Shown here piece after piece: positions 35,010-44,862 of a DNA stretch of 64,000 nt (position 1 is its first letter; each line of letters starts with the position of its first letter). This DNA is from Agapanthus africanus (lineage: Eukaryota; Streptophyta; Magnoliopsida; Asparagales; Amaryllidaceae). Both the position numbers and the translations under genes were made by a program. Location: NCBI GenBank assembly GCA_030015575.1, contig JASDDO010000006.1, forward strand, positions 102,354,045-102,418,044, read 5' to 3'. The notes below the pieces were generated by a model. It saw nothing but the letters and a program-made list of their open reading frames with translations, did not search any database and was not told the origin of the DNA.

Positions 35010-36212
35010 TGTTAGTGTATATGCCCTAGGGGTCATTATTGTATCATACTAGGTTGTATATTACTTAATGGAAGCTTGGTATATTCACAGTTGTATATAA
35101 CAGTCTTGCTAAAAATGGTAGTATGCTACTTGGTTTGTGTCTACTTTAATATGTGCATATGTTTCTTGTAACGTATCACTTATACATATTAGTAGAGCCC
35201 ATACGATCTTTGCTTGATTACCAGCGTCATGATGGCAGTCACACTAGTGGGGGCTGGGTAGTCTGTAAGCAACATCCTATACAGCTCCCTGGTTGTTGGA
35301 TTATCGAGATAGGGCAACGATATTCGAGAGTAAACTAAGTGTGTACGCATCTCATCCCAGTTGGGGAGATGGTCTGTCCCACAGCCATCAGTACGTTGTA
35401 TTGGAGATAGTATACAGGTGCTCGTTAGGTTACGGGTACACCGGACAGGACTCGCAGGGATCTGATTGGTTGGTATTATACCCGTCGTCAGTTAATAGTT
35501 CCCAGGTGACATGAGTACAGCATAGTCCGCAGACTTGACACTGCTACTTCGCCTCGAGTGTGTCCCACTGTTCTTAGATTGCTACCCTACCACGGCTCAA
35601 AGGAGTCGTGCAAACAGGTAGCAGTTGGGTGCAGTCCCGAGCACTTGGAGGCAGTGGCGGTTAGATTGGATTCGTCTCTCCCGGTATTGAGAGTTGATAT
35701 CGCACTGTGTCAGAGAGCCATTACGCAAAGTCCCTGGCCAGAGCAAGCGATATATACTGGTAGGTTCCAGTAGCTTCTCAGGGTGTAATGGGATTCGCTC
35801 CGACACGACTTATACAGCTATTAGGGGACTGACGCTTGCCGTCCCCTAGGCTTGATATGCGATAGTCTTAGAAGAATAGACCGGACTGTACGGAGATCGT
35901 CACATCAGGCTCAGTAGGGGTTCGGATGGTTTTCTTCATTGGCCTTCTTATCGAAATCTACCTGGGGACCATTATGTACAGCTAGTGCCGCTTGCGGTCT
36001 GTAGTTAAACCCCCTGCCAGCGTAGTGTCGAGTCTTTAGAGTCCCACACAGAGAGTTTCCTTGCTCCAGGCGAAACGATATAGAGGTCGTATGGTTTTAC
36101 GGCAAGGGTTCGGATGCGTACGTGTGTTTACGCACGTACGACTTTTCGGACAGTTTTTACTAGCCGGCTTTGGTTTAAGCAAGATTCTAGTATCGGGTTA
36201 TTGGATTTATAC
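35010..36212 (+). repeat. Element H: copia 5' LTR, truncated by element D
   Basis: It begins TGTTAGTGTATATGCCCTAG and aligns with the F 5' LTR (49568 onward) for about 1.2 kb. It stops at 36212 in TTATAC, where D's LTR begins. H may be a complete element whose remainder lies to the right of D, or a solo LTR. The expected duplication of H itself is AGAAT (35005-35009). No gene. Confidence 0.8.
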
Positions 36213-36827
36213 TGTAACACCCTAAATCGTTATACCATGACTTATTTGATTAATTAATATATTGGATGGTTATTTCTTGATTTATTGTTGTTATGGATGT
36301 GAATAGTGTAATTGGTATCTATATTTGCATCCGACCCGACCCGCCTACTGGAAACCCATCTTGATTCCTGTTTATAATTTATCCCGGCTAGTTATAAAAA
36401 TTCGTGCACCTTCTTGTTCTATATCCTGTTTACCCGTATCATATATTGGGTATCTACATTATTTTAATAATAAAAATATAATCAAATAATATATTTTAAA
36501 AATACATCGCATGACCTGTATCATACCCCTGACCGGTGGATCCATTAGTACATCGTGTTCTCATTCCGTCTATTGAAACATACTCGTTTGGATCGCTACG
36601 TGCATTTTACGTGCATCTATTCTTGGGGGTATGCACTTTTATCAACCGGACATCGCATTGTAATTTTAACTTATCCGTGTATTGTTTATATTTTAAAACT
36701 AGAAATTTAGACACAACCCGGGAATTTTTCGGAATACTTTTGTTTTAGCCCAAAACCCCAAATTTATATATTATTATATTCCTAAACTAAATTTACTATG
36801 CAACACTGTTCATGCACGTTAATAATA

Positions 36828-36930
36828 TAAAAATATATTATATTATATTATATATTATTATTATATTATATATTATTATATTATATAATTTAATAATATA
36901 TATATTATATTATATTATTAATTAATTATT
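36828..36930. repeat. TATTA/TATAT low-complexity tract
   Basis: Pure A/T sequence of short TATTA and TATAT units within D's LTR, just before a pyrimidine-rich stretch. Confidence 0.85.
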
Positions 36931-37356
36931 ATTTTTTTAACTTACGTTTCTTTCCTTCCTTCTTTTCGTTTTCTCTCTCCAGTCTCTTTCTCCCTCTCTC
37001 TTTTCTTTTTTTTTCCTTCTCCAATCACGCTTCTAATTTCTCTCTCTTTTCCTTTCTTTCCTCCGTCAATCACTCTCTCTTTTTTTCTTTCTCTCATCCG
37101 CTGATCTCTCTATCTCTCTCTTCCCTCTATATATATTTCACCCTGACCTCCTCTACCTCACGTCTCTCTCTCCTCTTCTTCTTTTCCTTTTTTCTCTTTC
37201 TTTTATTTTCTTCTTCCACGTCAGTCTTCACCTCCTGCAAACCCACGCAAGAGCCGTCACCCTCGCCACCGTACGCATCCGTCGTGCGATCCATTCAGGC
37301 AAGTTTATCTTGCTACATGCTATGCAGTTATATTTACATCCATATGAAATAAATAA

Positions 37357-37359
<3 letters not shown>

Positions 37360-37386
<27 letters not shown>
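37360..37386. repeat. (AT)n microsatellite
   Basis: About 13 alternating AT units within D's LTR. Confidence 0.9.
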
Positions 37387-37387
<1 letters not shown>

Positions 37388-38761
37388 ATTGTAGTTTACT
37401 GGTGCATGCGATATTACAGTATAATATATCAGTTTGGTATTATTATGGATTGATATTAAGGCCAAAATATGTTGAATATAATATATCACATTAATATTAT
37501 ATAATAATGTTATAAAGTTACTAATCAATACTATTTCGGTTCGGTAATCATATATCAGCAGCCATGCTATTCATGACTTTAAATAACATGCACGTGACAC
37601 CGATTTTTGCATCCATGTTTACCGCTTTACGACACCCGGTCATATCCGTGCTGTATATTACATATTTAATTGCATACCTGAACCTGATTGCTTCATGTTA
37701 CTGCTAGATTCATATACCATACTTACTACAGTTGATTACGATTACCCATTTGTTACCTGTGCATTACCTGACATGACCTGATACACCACTGCTTGACTTG
37801 ATACCTGATATTGTTTCTAATGCCGACAATCCTGACTTGCTGTCCCAACGGATATATCTTGTTGTCTATTCAGACAAAACATGTACCTGCTTGATCATGT
37901 ATTGACATTAACTCCAGATTTATCAATACCTGACTTAAACACATAACCTTGGGGGTAAGGGGAAATCAATGATGAAACCTGACTTGTAACTTAACAGTTC
38001 GACACTTATACTGATCAGTTTTACGGGCTTGGCTAGCCCCGGGATGCTGCTGCTTACATCATTCATCTGTACATATTCCTTTTTAATGCCTAGCGGCATG
38101 TCTCGGTTTCATCCCGAGAATCTGGACTGTAGTCCCGAGAACGCACGGGATACTATTGAGTTGCATCGACGATTCCAGTCAATTGATTTCACAAACTGTA
38201 GAATAGATAACCCGGTAGTTTAGTTCAGATTACTCATTGCACGTCACATATACTTGTACTCTTCATTGTTCCTTATCCGTGTTACTTGTTATACCCATAT
38301 TATTACCTGCATATCTTGTTACCTCCTGATTATATTCTATTATTTGATATCATGACGCACTGACGTCTGGGTTTTGCATGGCCCAGATCCTTTATCTCTT
38401 TCGCAGGCTGATCAGGAGTATTTCAACTGCCAGGCCGAGCAGTGAGGATCTTGTTAGTGTTTAGTTTATTTTAGTTTTTTTTTTCAGTACTTTCATTTCC
38501 TGTTGTGAGCCCGTATTTGGGACGTATTTCCAGATGTTATTGTTTATTGGATCTATTGCTTCCACATATTATGTATTGACTCGTTTATTCTGGCATATGG
38601 ACATGTACTAGATAGTTTATTTTATATTACTGTTCATGATATCATATAGACAGCCGCAATGTGACTGTGGAGGGATGTTTCTTAGCCACAGGTAGCATGG
38701 TTGGCTCTGTTACGTGCCGATCGTAGCGCACTCTGGGAAGCGGGGCGTGACATGGTTTGTT

Positions 38762-38774
38762 TGGTATCAGAGCC
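38762..38774 (+). other. Primer-binding site of element D
   Basis: TGGTATCAGAGCC, ten bases after the LTR end, matches the initiator tRNA-Met complement. Confidence 0.88.
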
Positions 38775-38956
38775 ATAGGTTTTAGGTTAATCGGGTTTGG
38801 TTCTTTTGTAGTTGGGTATTGGACCCAATACACGAATCAGATAACCCGTAATTAGGAACATGTCCTGCCGCATTGATATTTTTGAATCTATAACTATCCT
38901 GTTTCTTGAATCCTGTTTATCGTGCTAATCTTCTTCTGTGTCTGGGCTTCAGAATC

Positions 38957-40216
38957 ATGGCGGATGAAGATCTGCGAACGTACCAGAGGCGCGTTGATAA
39001 CGCCGCATTGCTTGGAGTTATTCGTGGAATGCTAGAAAACCAGAAGTGGCAAACCGAGCTGAATCAGCGGCAAGCCGAAGCTTTTCAGGAGGGTCTGCGG
39101 ACAGTCCAGCAGTCCGTAGACGCAGTTGCAGCCAAACCAGCACAGCGTGTAGGTACCGTGGCGGATTTCAGAAGACTTGGTCCGTCCACTTTCACTGGTT
39201 TGGAGGAGCCATTGCCAGCAGAACAATGGCTAGTCGATACGGAGAATCTGCTCGTCGCTGCGCAGATTCCGGATGATAAGAGGGTGGATGTGGTACGCAT
39301 CCAATTGGTGGATTATGCCCGTGAGTGGTGGCTCGTAGAAGAGACCCGTTTGCTCAAGCCGATCAGTTGGATAACTTTCTCGCAGAGTTTCTTGGAAAAG
39401 TTCTTTCCGCAGACTGCACGGGAAGAAATGGAAGAAAAGTTCATCAGTCTGAAGCAGAATGGCGGATCCGTGGATGCGCATGCGGCTGAGTGGACAAGGC
39501 TCAGCCGATTCGCAGGACCTTTGGTTGCCAAAGATACCGATAGGGCACGAAGGTTCATGTGCAGTTTGGACGTAGAAATCCAGAGGCACATCATATCTCT
39601 GGAACTGACCACTTTTTCTCAAGTTTTTAAGGCAGCACGAGAGCAGCAGAGCCTATCTATGAAGACTGGGGGTACGCAACAGCAAGCCGTAGTAGTACGG
39701 AAGCCGACGTTTACGCCAAACCAAGCTCCTATACGCAGAGGTATACCGGTGGACAAACGTGGCATGGTACCGATGAAGAAGCCCGGCGTAGCTGATCAGA
39801 GAAGGAGCGTAATTTGTGACTTTTGCCACCTGCTCGGACACCTAAAGAGAGATTGCAGAAGGATGCTTGGACTTTGTTTGGTTTGCGGATCAGCTAACCA
39901 TACTGTCAATGCTTGTCCGTCAAAACTACGTTTGAAAGAAGTTGCTCAGAAACCACCACAGTGGCCAATTCAGGGGCAGAAGCAGATAACACAAGGGCCA
40001 AATCAAGCTCGAGCCTTTACTCTGACGGCCGAAGAAGCCAAGGCTTCTGAGGAAGTCGTTTCAGGTATCCTGCTTGTTCATGATTTTCCCGCATTAGCAT
40101 TATTCGATTCTGGTGCATCCCATTGTTTTATGTCGTCCAAGTTTATTGTTACACATTCAATTTCTTGCACGACCCTGTCTTGTTGTTGGGACATACACAC
40201 TGGAAACGGGAAAATC
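38957..40216 (+). CDS. Element D gag and start of protease (open but truncated by E)
   Basis: I choose the ATG at 38957 (MADEDLRTYQRRVDN) because upstream in-frame codons have no ATG. Residues 5-55 look helical and may form a coiled coil. The gag core follows at about residues 80-235 (FTGLEEPLPAEQWL, EWWLVEE, FLEKFFPQTARE), forming the particle shell. Two CCHC knuckles for RNA binding begin at residues 287 (CDFCHLLGHLKRDC) and 307 (CLVCGSANHTVNAC). The protease active site is DSGASH at residue 384. There is no stop in 1.26 kb. The frame then enters E's LTR and ends at 40348. The rest of pol must be on the far side of E. D may have been intact when E landed. Confidence 0.85.
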
Positions 40217-41511
40217 TGTAACACTTTGAAATTTTCGTTGATTGTTTTGGTGATAATTAGTAGTCGTGCATGTTTTTATATTTGTGTGTTCATAGGATTT
40301 ATAGTTATTATTGGTGGTGTTAGCATATTAGAAATTTTCCCTTGTTGAGCACACTTGCACACTTAGACTTTTTCTTGTGACTTGTTAACCATTCCTTGTG
40401 CATGGTTGTTAACTTATCTTTTCCCCACCATTTTGATCTTTTCTAAACCTTTATCATAATTCAAAACACCATTAAACAATGAGGCATGGGGGGGGTAGGT
40501 AAAAGGTTGACTTGAGACCCTTTTCTTCCCTTCTCTCTCTCCCATTTTCCCACTTCAGAAATTCTGGAGCTCCAGCAGAGGAAACCCTTCCATTCTCTTC
40601 ACCTCTTCTTCCTCTTTTCATTCGCTTCAATTCCCAAGCAAATCCTACACAAAAACCACACCTTTTCATCACAAAAATTTAAGAAAAGTGAGCTTTTTAG
40701 GGTGTTTGAGGCAAATCTGCATACACGAGTGGAAAAGCTGAGACCTTGGTGTTTAGCAAGGTCTCTAGAAGGTATAAACTCTAGTCTTAACCTCTTTTTC
40801 CATAACTTGTTGTATTGTTTAGCAAAAATCCACTTTTCGTGCATTTTTAGTGAAATTATAGGATAATTGTGATGTATATGTTAGATTGGTGTTCTCATAG
40901 TTTGGTTAGCTCCTTTAAGTGTTATTAGAGCTATTTTAACTATGTTATACCTCAGGTTGCACAAAAATACCCTAAAGTTCCATTTTTAGTGAAAAGTGTG
41001 GATTTTAACTAGAATTTGGGCACTGTAGGATCTGCTGTCACCCGAGACTTTTCAGTAGAAATCTAGATGTTACTGCAGCATGTATGGGGAAACTTGAGTG
41101 CACCAACCAAACCTGGGAGCCCAATTCCCAAGTGAGGCCGCCAAATATTGCATTCTGGCCGCAATTTGCGGCCAGATGGGGGAGCCATGGGTTGGGGTTT
41201 GGGGTATGGGTGTCTGCTGCTATTTGGGTTGTTTTGGTATATATAGTTTTGCAATATCTTTCCTGTATCAAAATCTGGGGTAGAATACCTATTTTCCCGT
41301 ATTTTCAACCTTTCGCGACACGCGTGATACGTGTGTGTGGGTTTTGGGTTTCTGCGTATCGCGATGCGTCAGGATGCGTTTAGGTGCGTAACCACACGTT
41401 TTAGCGTATCGCGCACACGCGCGCTTGGTTCGCGACACGAGTTATTGGTTCGGCTTAAATGTAGCGTTTTCATGATTTCAAGCTTACGTGTGATATATTG
41501 TGTAACTCTAG

Positions 41512-41585
41512 GGTCGCAGGCAAGTACGGCAGACGCCGCGCTGGAAGGGAAGCAGGTTGTTGGCTATACCTAGCGGGAGGCTACG
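41512..41585 (+). other. Conserved 74-nt exon-like block (E 5' LTR)
   Basis: It follows AACTCTAG and precedes GTGAGTAGAT. It aligns without gaps to the A block although the surrounding LTR sequence is hard to align. The GTAGATTTCACATCTAC inverted repeat directly follows the donor-like GT. Confidence 0.62.
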
Positions 41586-41720
41586 GTGAGTAGATTTCAC
41601 ATCTACGGGGGTATCGCCAGCATGGCGTTCTACGTCAGGGCTGATAGGACCTTATAGTGTTCTATATATATATTGCATGTTCATAGTTACTAGCTAGTGC
41701 ATTGCATACCTACTACATAT

Positions 41721-42210
41721 ATCACATTGGATCATTGCATTGTAGCTCATTTATATGTGACATGACTTGATACTCATATTTGATACCTATATCACATTGG
41801 ATCATTGCATTGTAGCTCAATTATATGTGACATGACTTGATACTCATATTTGATACCTATATCACATTGGATCATTGCATTGTAGCTCATTTATATGTGA
41901 CATGACTTGATACTCATATTTGATACCTATATCACATTGGATCATTGCATTGTAGCTCATTTATATGTGACATGACTTGATACTCATATTTGATACCTAT
42001 ATCACATTGGATCATTGCATTGTAGCTCATTTATATGTGACATGACTTGATACTCATATTTGATACCTATATCACATTGGATCATTGCATTGTAGCTCAT
42101 TTATATGTGACATGACTTGATACTCATATTTGATACCTATAGCACATTGGATCATTGCATTGTAGCTTATCTATATGTGACATGACTTGATATTCATACC
42201 TGGTACACAT
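41721..42210 (+). repeat. 70-bp tandem repeat, seven units (E 5' LTR)
   Basis: ATCACATTGG or AGCACATTGG recurs at 41721, 41791, 41861, 41931, 42001, 42071 and 42141. It is the reverse-oriented counterpart of the array in C. Confidence 0.93.
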
Positions 42211-42676
42211 ATCACATCACAATTACTTGTATATTTCTTTGATGGTATCGACTTGTACTAGACATAGAGTAGTACCCCCAGACTGTATGATCTGATGATA
42301 GTGATACCTGTTATGTGACGAGATAGTGAGGTATTGACCTGTACCCAACTTTGGGGATGCCGTACGATGATTTACCGTACGAGCTGATATTGATGATAGA
42401 TCCGCACTCATACTTGAGGATATCTTACGATATGACATTGAGGCGAGATCACCAACTATATACCTATAGATATACATTGACTCAGATTTAGGTAGTTTCC
42501 ACACCTACCCCCCCTGATTTGACCTGATACTTAGATGTAGTTTGCATAGTAGATTCTTCACTGTGGTGTTGACTATTCCCGAGTCATGCTCATTTCAAAT
42601 GGCAAGCCGCGTTACTGTTCATTTACTATTCACTCTACAGCTCGCATTGTATCGCATACTTAATATTTTATCATGA

Positions 42677-42905
42677 TGAGCTCGATGTGATGGGAGCCTA
42701 TGTGCTCGGAGCCTATGAGCTCGATGTGAGAGGAGCCTATGTGCTCGGAGCCTATAAGCTCGATGTGAGAGGAGCCTATGTGCTCGGAGCCTATGAGCTC
42801 GATGTGAGAGGAGCCTATGTGCTCGGAGCCTATGAGCTCGATGTGATGGGGGCCTATGTGCTCAGAGCCTATGAGCTCGATTGGAGAGGAGCCTCTGTGC
42901 TCGGG
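42677..42905 (+). repeat. 39-bp tandem repeat, about six units (E 5' LTR)
   Basis: Units such as GAGCTCGATGTGAGAGGAGC followed by CTATGTGCTCGGAGCCTAT repeat every 39 bp. Because 39 is a multiple of three, one frame reads a 13-residue repeat (GAYVLGAYELDVR). I regard that frame as accidental. Confidence 0.92.
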
Positions 42906-43346
42906 ACCTTTATGGTAGATGGTATATTATATTCCCCTACCCCCTATTTATTGCATATGCATTGCATACATGATGCTTATTGTCAGTGGGTGACGGGTGG
43001 ACGGGTTCCACATATATTTACAGACATGCATTTACACTGATCATACTTCATTGTATATATAACAGGGTATGAGGGCGCTGTTATATATACCCTTACACCA
43101 ATATTAGTGGTATGGGACGCTAATATATGTGTATTGATATCATTGATACTTCATCATATTTACTTCATGCAGACATACCTTACACTGATGACATGTTATT
43201 ACCTGAGTACCTGGCACTACATACATATTTAGATGTTACCTTGCCACCTTATCACACTCAGATATACTCTTGTGGATTATATTACTGATCGTTGACTTAG
43301 GATTATGTCTTGCGTTCGATTTCTGCTTGTAGATGTTTCTATTCAC

Positions 43347-43475
43347 GAGTTGGCAACTCACCCCCGTTGTGCCACAGTGTTTGCAGGTTGCCCTTCGGAG
43401 TAGTCGCGGCAGGCTGCCTTGCATCTTTTGACACAGATACCCCCACAGTTGGTGTACTAGCTCTTTTGCTGATAG
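43347..43475 (+). other. Conserved palindrome and exon-like block (E 5' LTR)
   Basis: GAGTTGGCAACTC, a C-rich tract and TGTTTGCAG come first. An 89-nt island ending GATAG before GTGGGTT follows, in the same arrangement as A, B, C and G. Confidence 0.55.
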
Positions 43476-43886
43476 GTGGGTTTTGTGCGGTATCTGTTTA
43501 TCTTTCAGTATGTACATTGTTGTATCTAGTATTCTCCATCTACCATGTATGTATTTGACTTAGAAACAGTGTGAGGACGATGTTGTATTATTTTGTATTC
43601 TGGTGTCGAGCTCGTTGTGAGCCGGCTGTACTTTTAGTTTATTCTATCTGTGATGTTCCCACTTGTGGATCTTGATCTTCGCTACGGCGTCATATATTAC
43701 TATCTGGTGCTTGTTTACTTAGATTTCTTATCATGTTCGTAAGTGTTTCCATTTAAAACTTCTATCACTCTATACTTTCACTGGTTTGATTTTCTGGGTT
43801 TTTCGGTTCACTTAGCTGCATCACGCCTGTAGACGTTATGTGGTTAAGTTGCCGGTTACGGGCCAAACTTCGGGTCGTGACAAAGT

Positions 43887-43898
43887 TGGTATCAGAGC
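43887..43898 (+). other. Primer-binding site of element E
   Basis: TGGTATCAGAGC four bases after the LTR end. Confidence 0.9.
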
Positions 43899-44118
43899 GT
43901 AGGTTTTACCTTTCGGAGTGTAGGACGACCCTGGTATGATGGAGTAGGTAGCTGCGGCAGGATAGCGTAGCGTGCGTATGTTCCGCGGCATACTCACGAC
44001 ACGGTACTCCGCCTACGCGACCTTAGGACTTGTTGATTTAAATTCCTCCTTGAGTATATACATTCTTGTGATTCGATTTCCGTATCCTTATCGAATCCTG
44101 TTGTTTCTGATAGCCAAT

Positions 44119-44862
44119 ATGCCGCCAAGGACTACGAGGGCACAAAGAGCGGCCGCGAGGGCCGAGGTTCGAGTTGATTCATCTGAGACAAGGACTAATC
44201 CGAGTAGTACTCCTGTTGCACCAGGACAGATTGTTTCCCCTACGGCAGCTCAGGTCGCTAGACTAGTGGTAGAGATGCAGGGCCTATACTAGGCGATGAG
44301 CTCATTGGTAGAGGTCGTTCGAGCGCAGCGACAGATGGTTGCCACCCCTGTTACCCAGTTGTTCCTTGCGATCATCATGCAGTATTCCGTTCCCTACATA
44401 GCACCGGTGGAGGCAGCTCCCGTGTACGAGACACGTCTTCCAGCGGCCGTGAGAATTCCGGAACAGTTGAGGAATCACACTGGTATACCAGCCCAGAGCA
44501 GAGGCTTAGGACGAGGACAGTCGTTTGGCTTTCAGCCCCAGGCAGGACCGCATTAAGTGCGTAGGTGTTTACGATGCGGAAGCCTTCAACACCTCATCAG
44601 ACAGTGCTTCTTCACAGCACGTCAGGGTCGTGCTCGGAGACGTCGTGGATGCGGGGAGTTTGCACAGAGGGGTCAGGCTAGTAGAGGAGGAGTTCAGTCG
44701 GTCGCAAATGAAGGACAGGCACAAGTTTTTGCTTCGACTCATCGGGACTTGCGGGTGTCCGATGCTGTGGTTTCAGGTATTCTTTTAGTTTGTCCTTTGT
44801 TGCACACGTATTATTTGATCCGGATCCTTGTGCTCTTATGTATCCACACACTTTTGTGCTGA
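44119..44862 (+). pseudogene. Element E gag with core deleted, zinc knuckle kept
   Basis: The ATG at 44119 opens MPPRTTRAQRAAARAEVRVD. The frame has TAG at 44290-44292 and TAA at 44554-44556 but stays in register to about 44790. After ...RAQRQMVATPV it continues TQLFLAI. Relative to C and A about 500 bp are missing, covering the whole gag core. The CCHC knuckle CLRCGSLQHLIRQC survives near 44566-44607. The deletion junction (CACCCCTGTTACCCAGTTG at about 44343-44361) is matched base for base, apart from single substitutions, in B. A frameshift lies before the protease. Confidence 0.85.

Larger units (their letters stand above)
36213..38752 (+). repeat. 5' LTR of element D
   Basis: It starts TGTAACACCCTAAATCG and ends GGCGTGACA. 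It contains AT-rich sequence with TATTAT repeats (36828-36930), a long CT-rich leader-like tract (36940-37230), an (AT)n microsatellite (37360-37386) and, near its end, an acceptor-like TTTCGCAG at about 38397-38405. It has no gene. The partner LTR is not in the window. Confidence 0.82.
36213..40216 (+). mobile_element. Element D: Ty3/gypsy element, 5' part, cut by element E
   Basis: A 2.54-kb 5' LTR, a primer-binding site and a long gag are present. Sequence stops in the protease region at 40216, where E is inserted. The gag is a different family from the Tekay elements and has two zinc knuckles. I cannot fix the clade without RT or integrase, which must lie beyond the right edge. Confidence 0.85.
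40217..43882 (+). repeat. 5' LTR of element E
   Basis: It runs from TGTAACACTTTG to GTGACA. Contents in order are a CT-rich exon-like leader (about 40515-40771) ending AGAAG before GTATAA, the 74-nt block at 41512-41585, seven 70-bp repeats (41721-42210), six 39-bp repeats (about 42677-42905), the palindrome GAGTTGGCAACTC (43347-43359) and an exon-like block at 43387-43475. No gene. Confidence 0.92.

Noticed and set aside
35010-36212. Gene candidates in the H LTR
   Set aside because: All frames are short and the segment aligns along its length to the noncoding F LTR.
41721-42210. CRISPR-like regular repeat array
   Set aside because: Units are contiguous 70-bp repeats with no unique spacers, lie inside a plant LTR and have no cas genes nearby.
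42687-43040. Open frame encoding a 13-residue repeat protein
   Set aside because: It results from a 39-bp tandem repeat inside an LTR. There is no sign of selection and no counterpart in element C.
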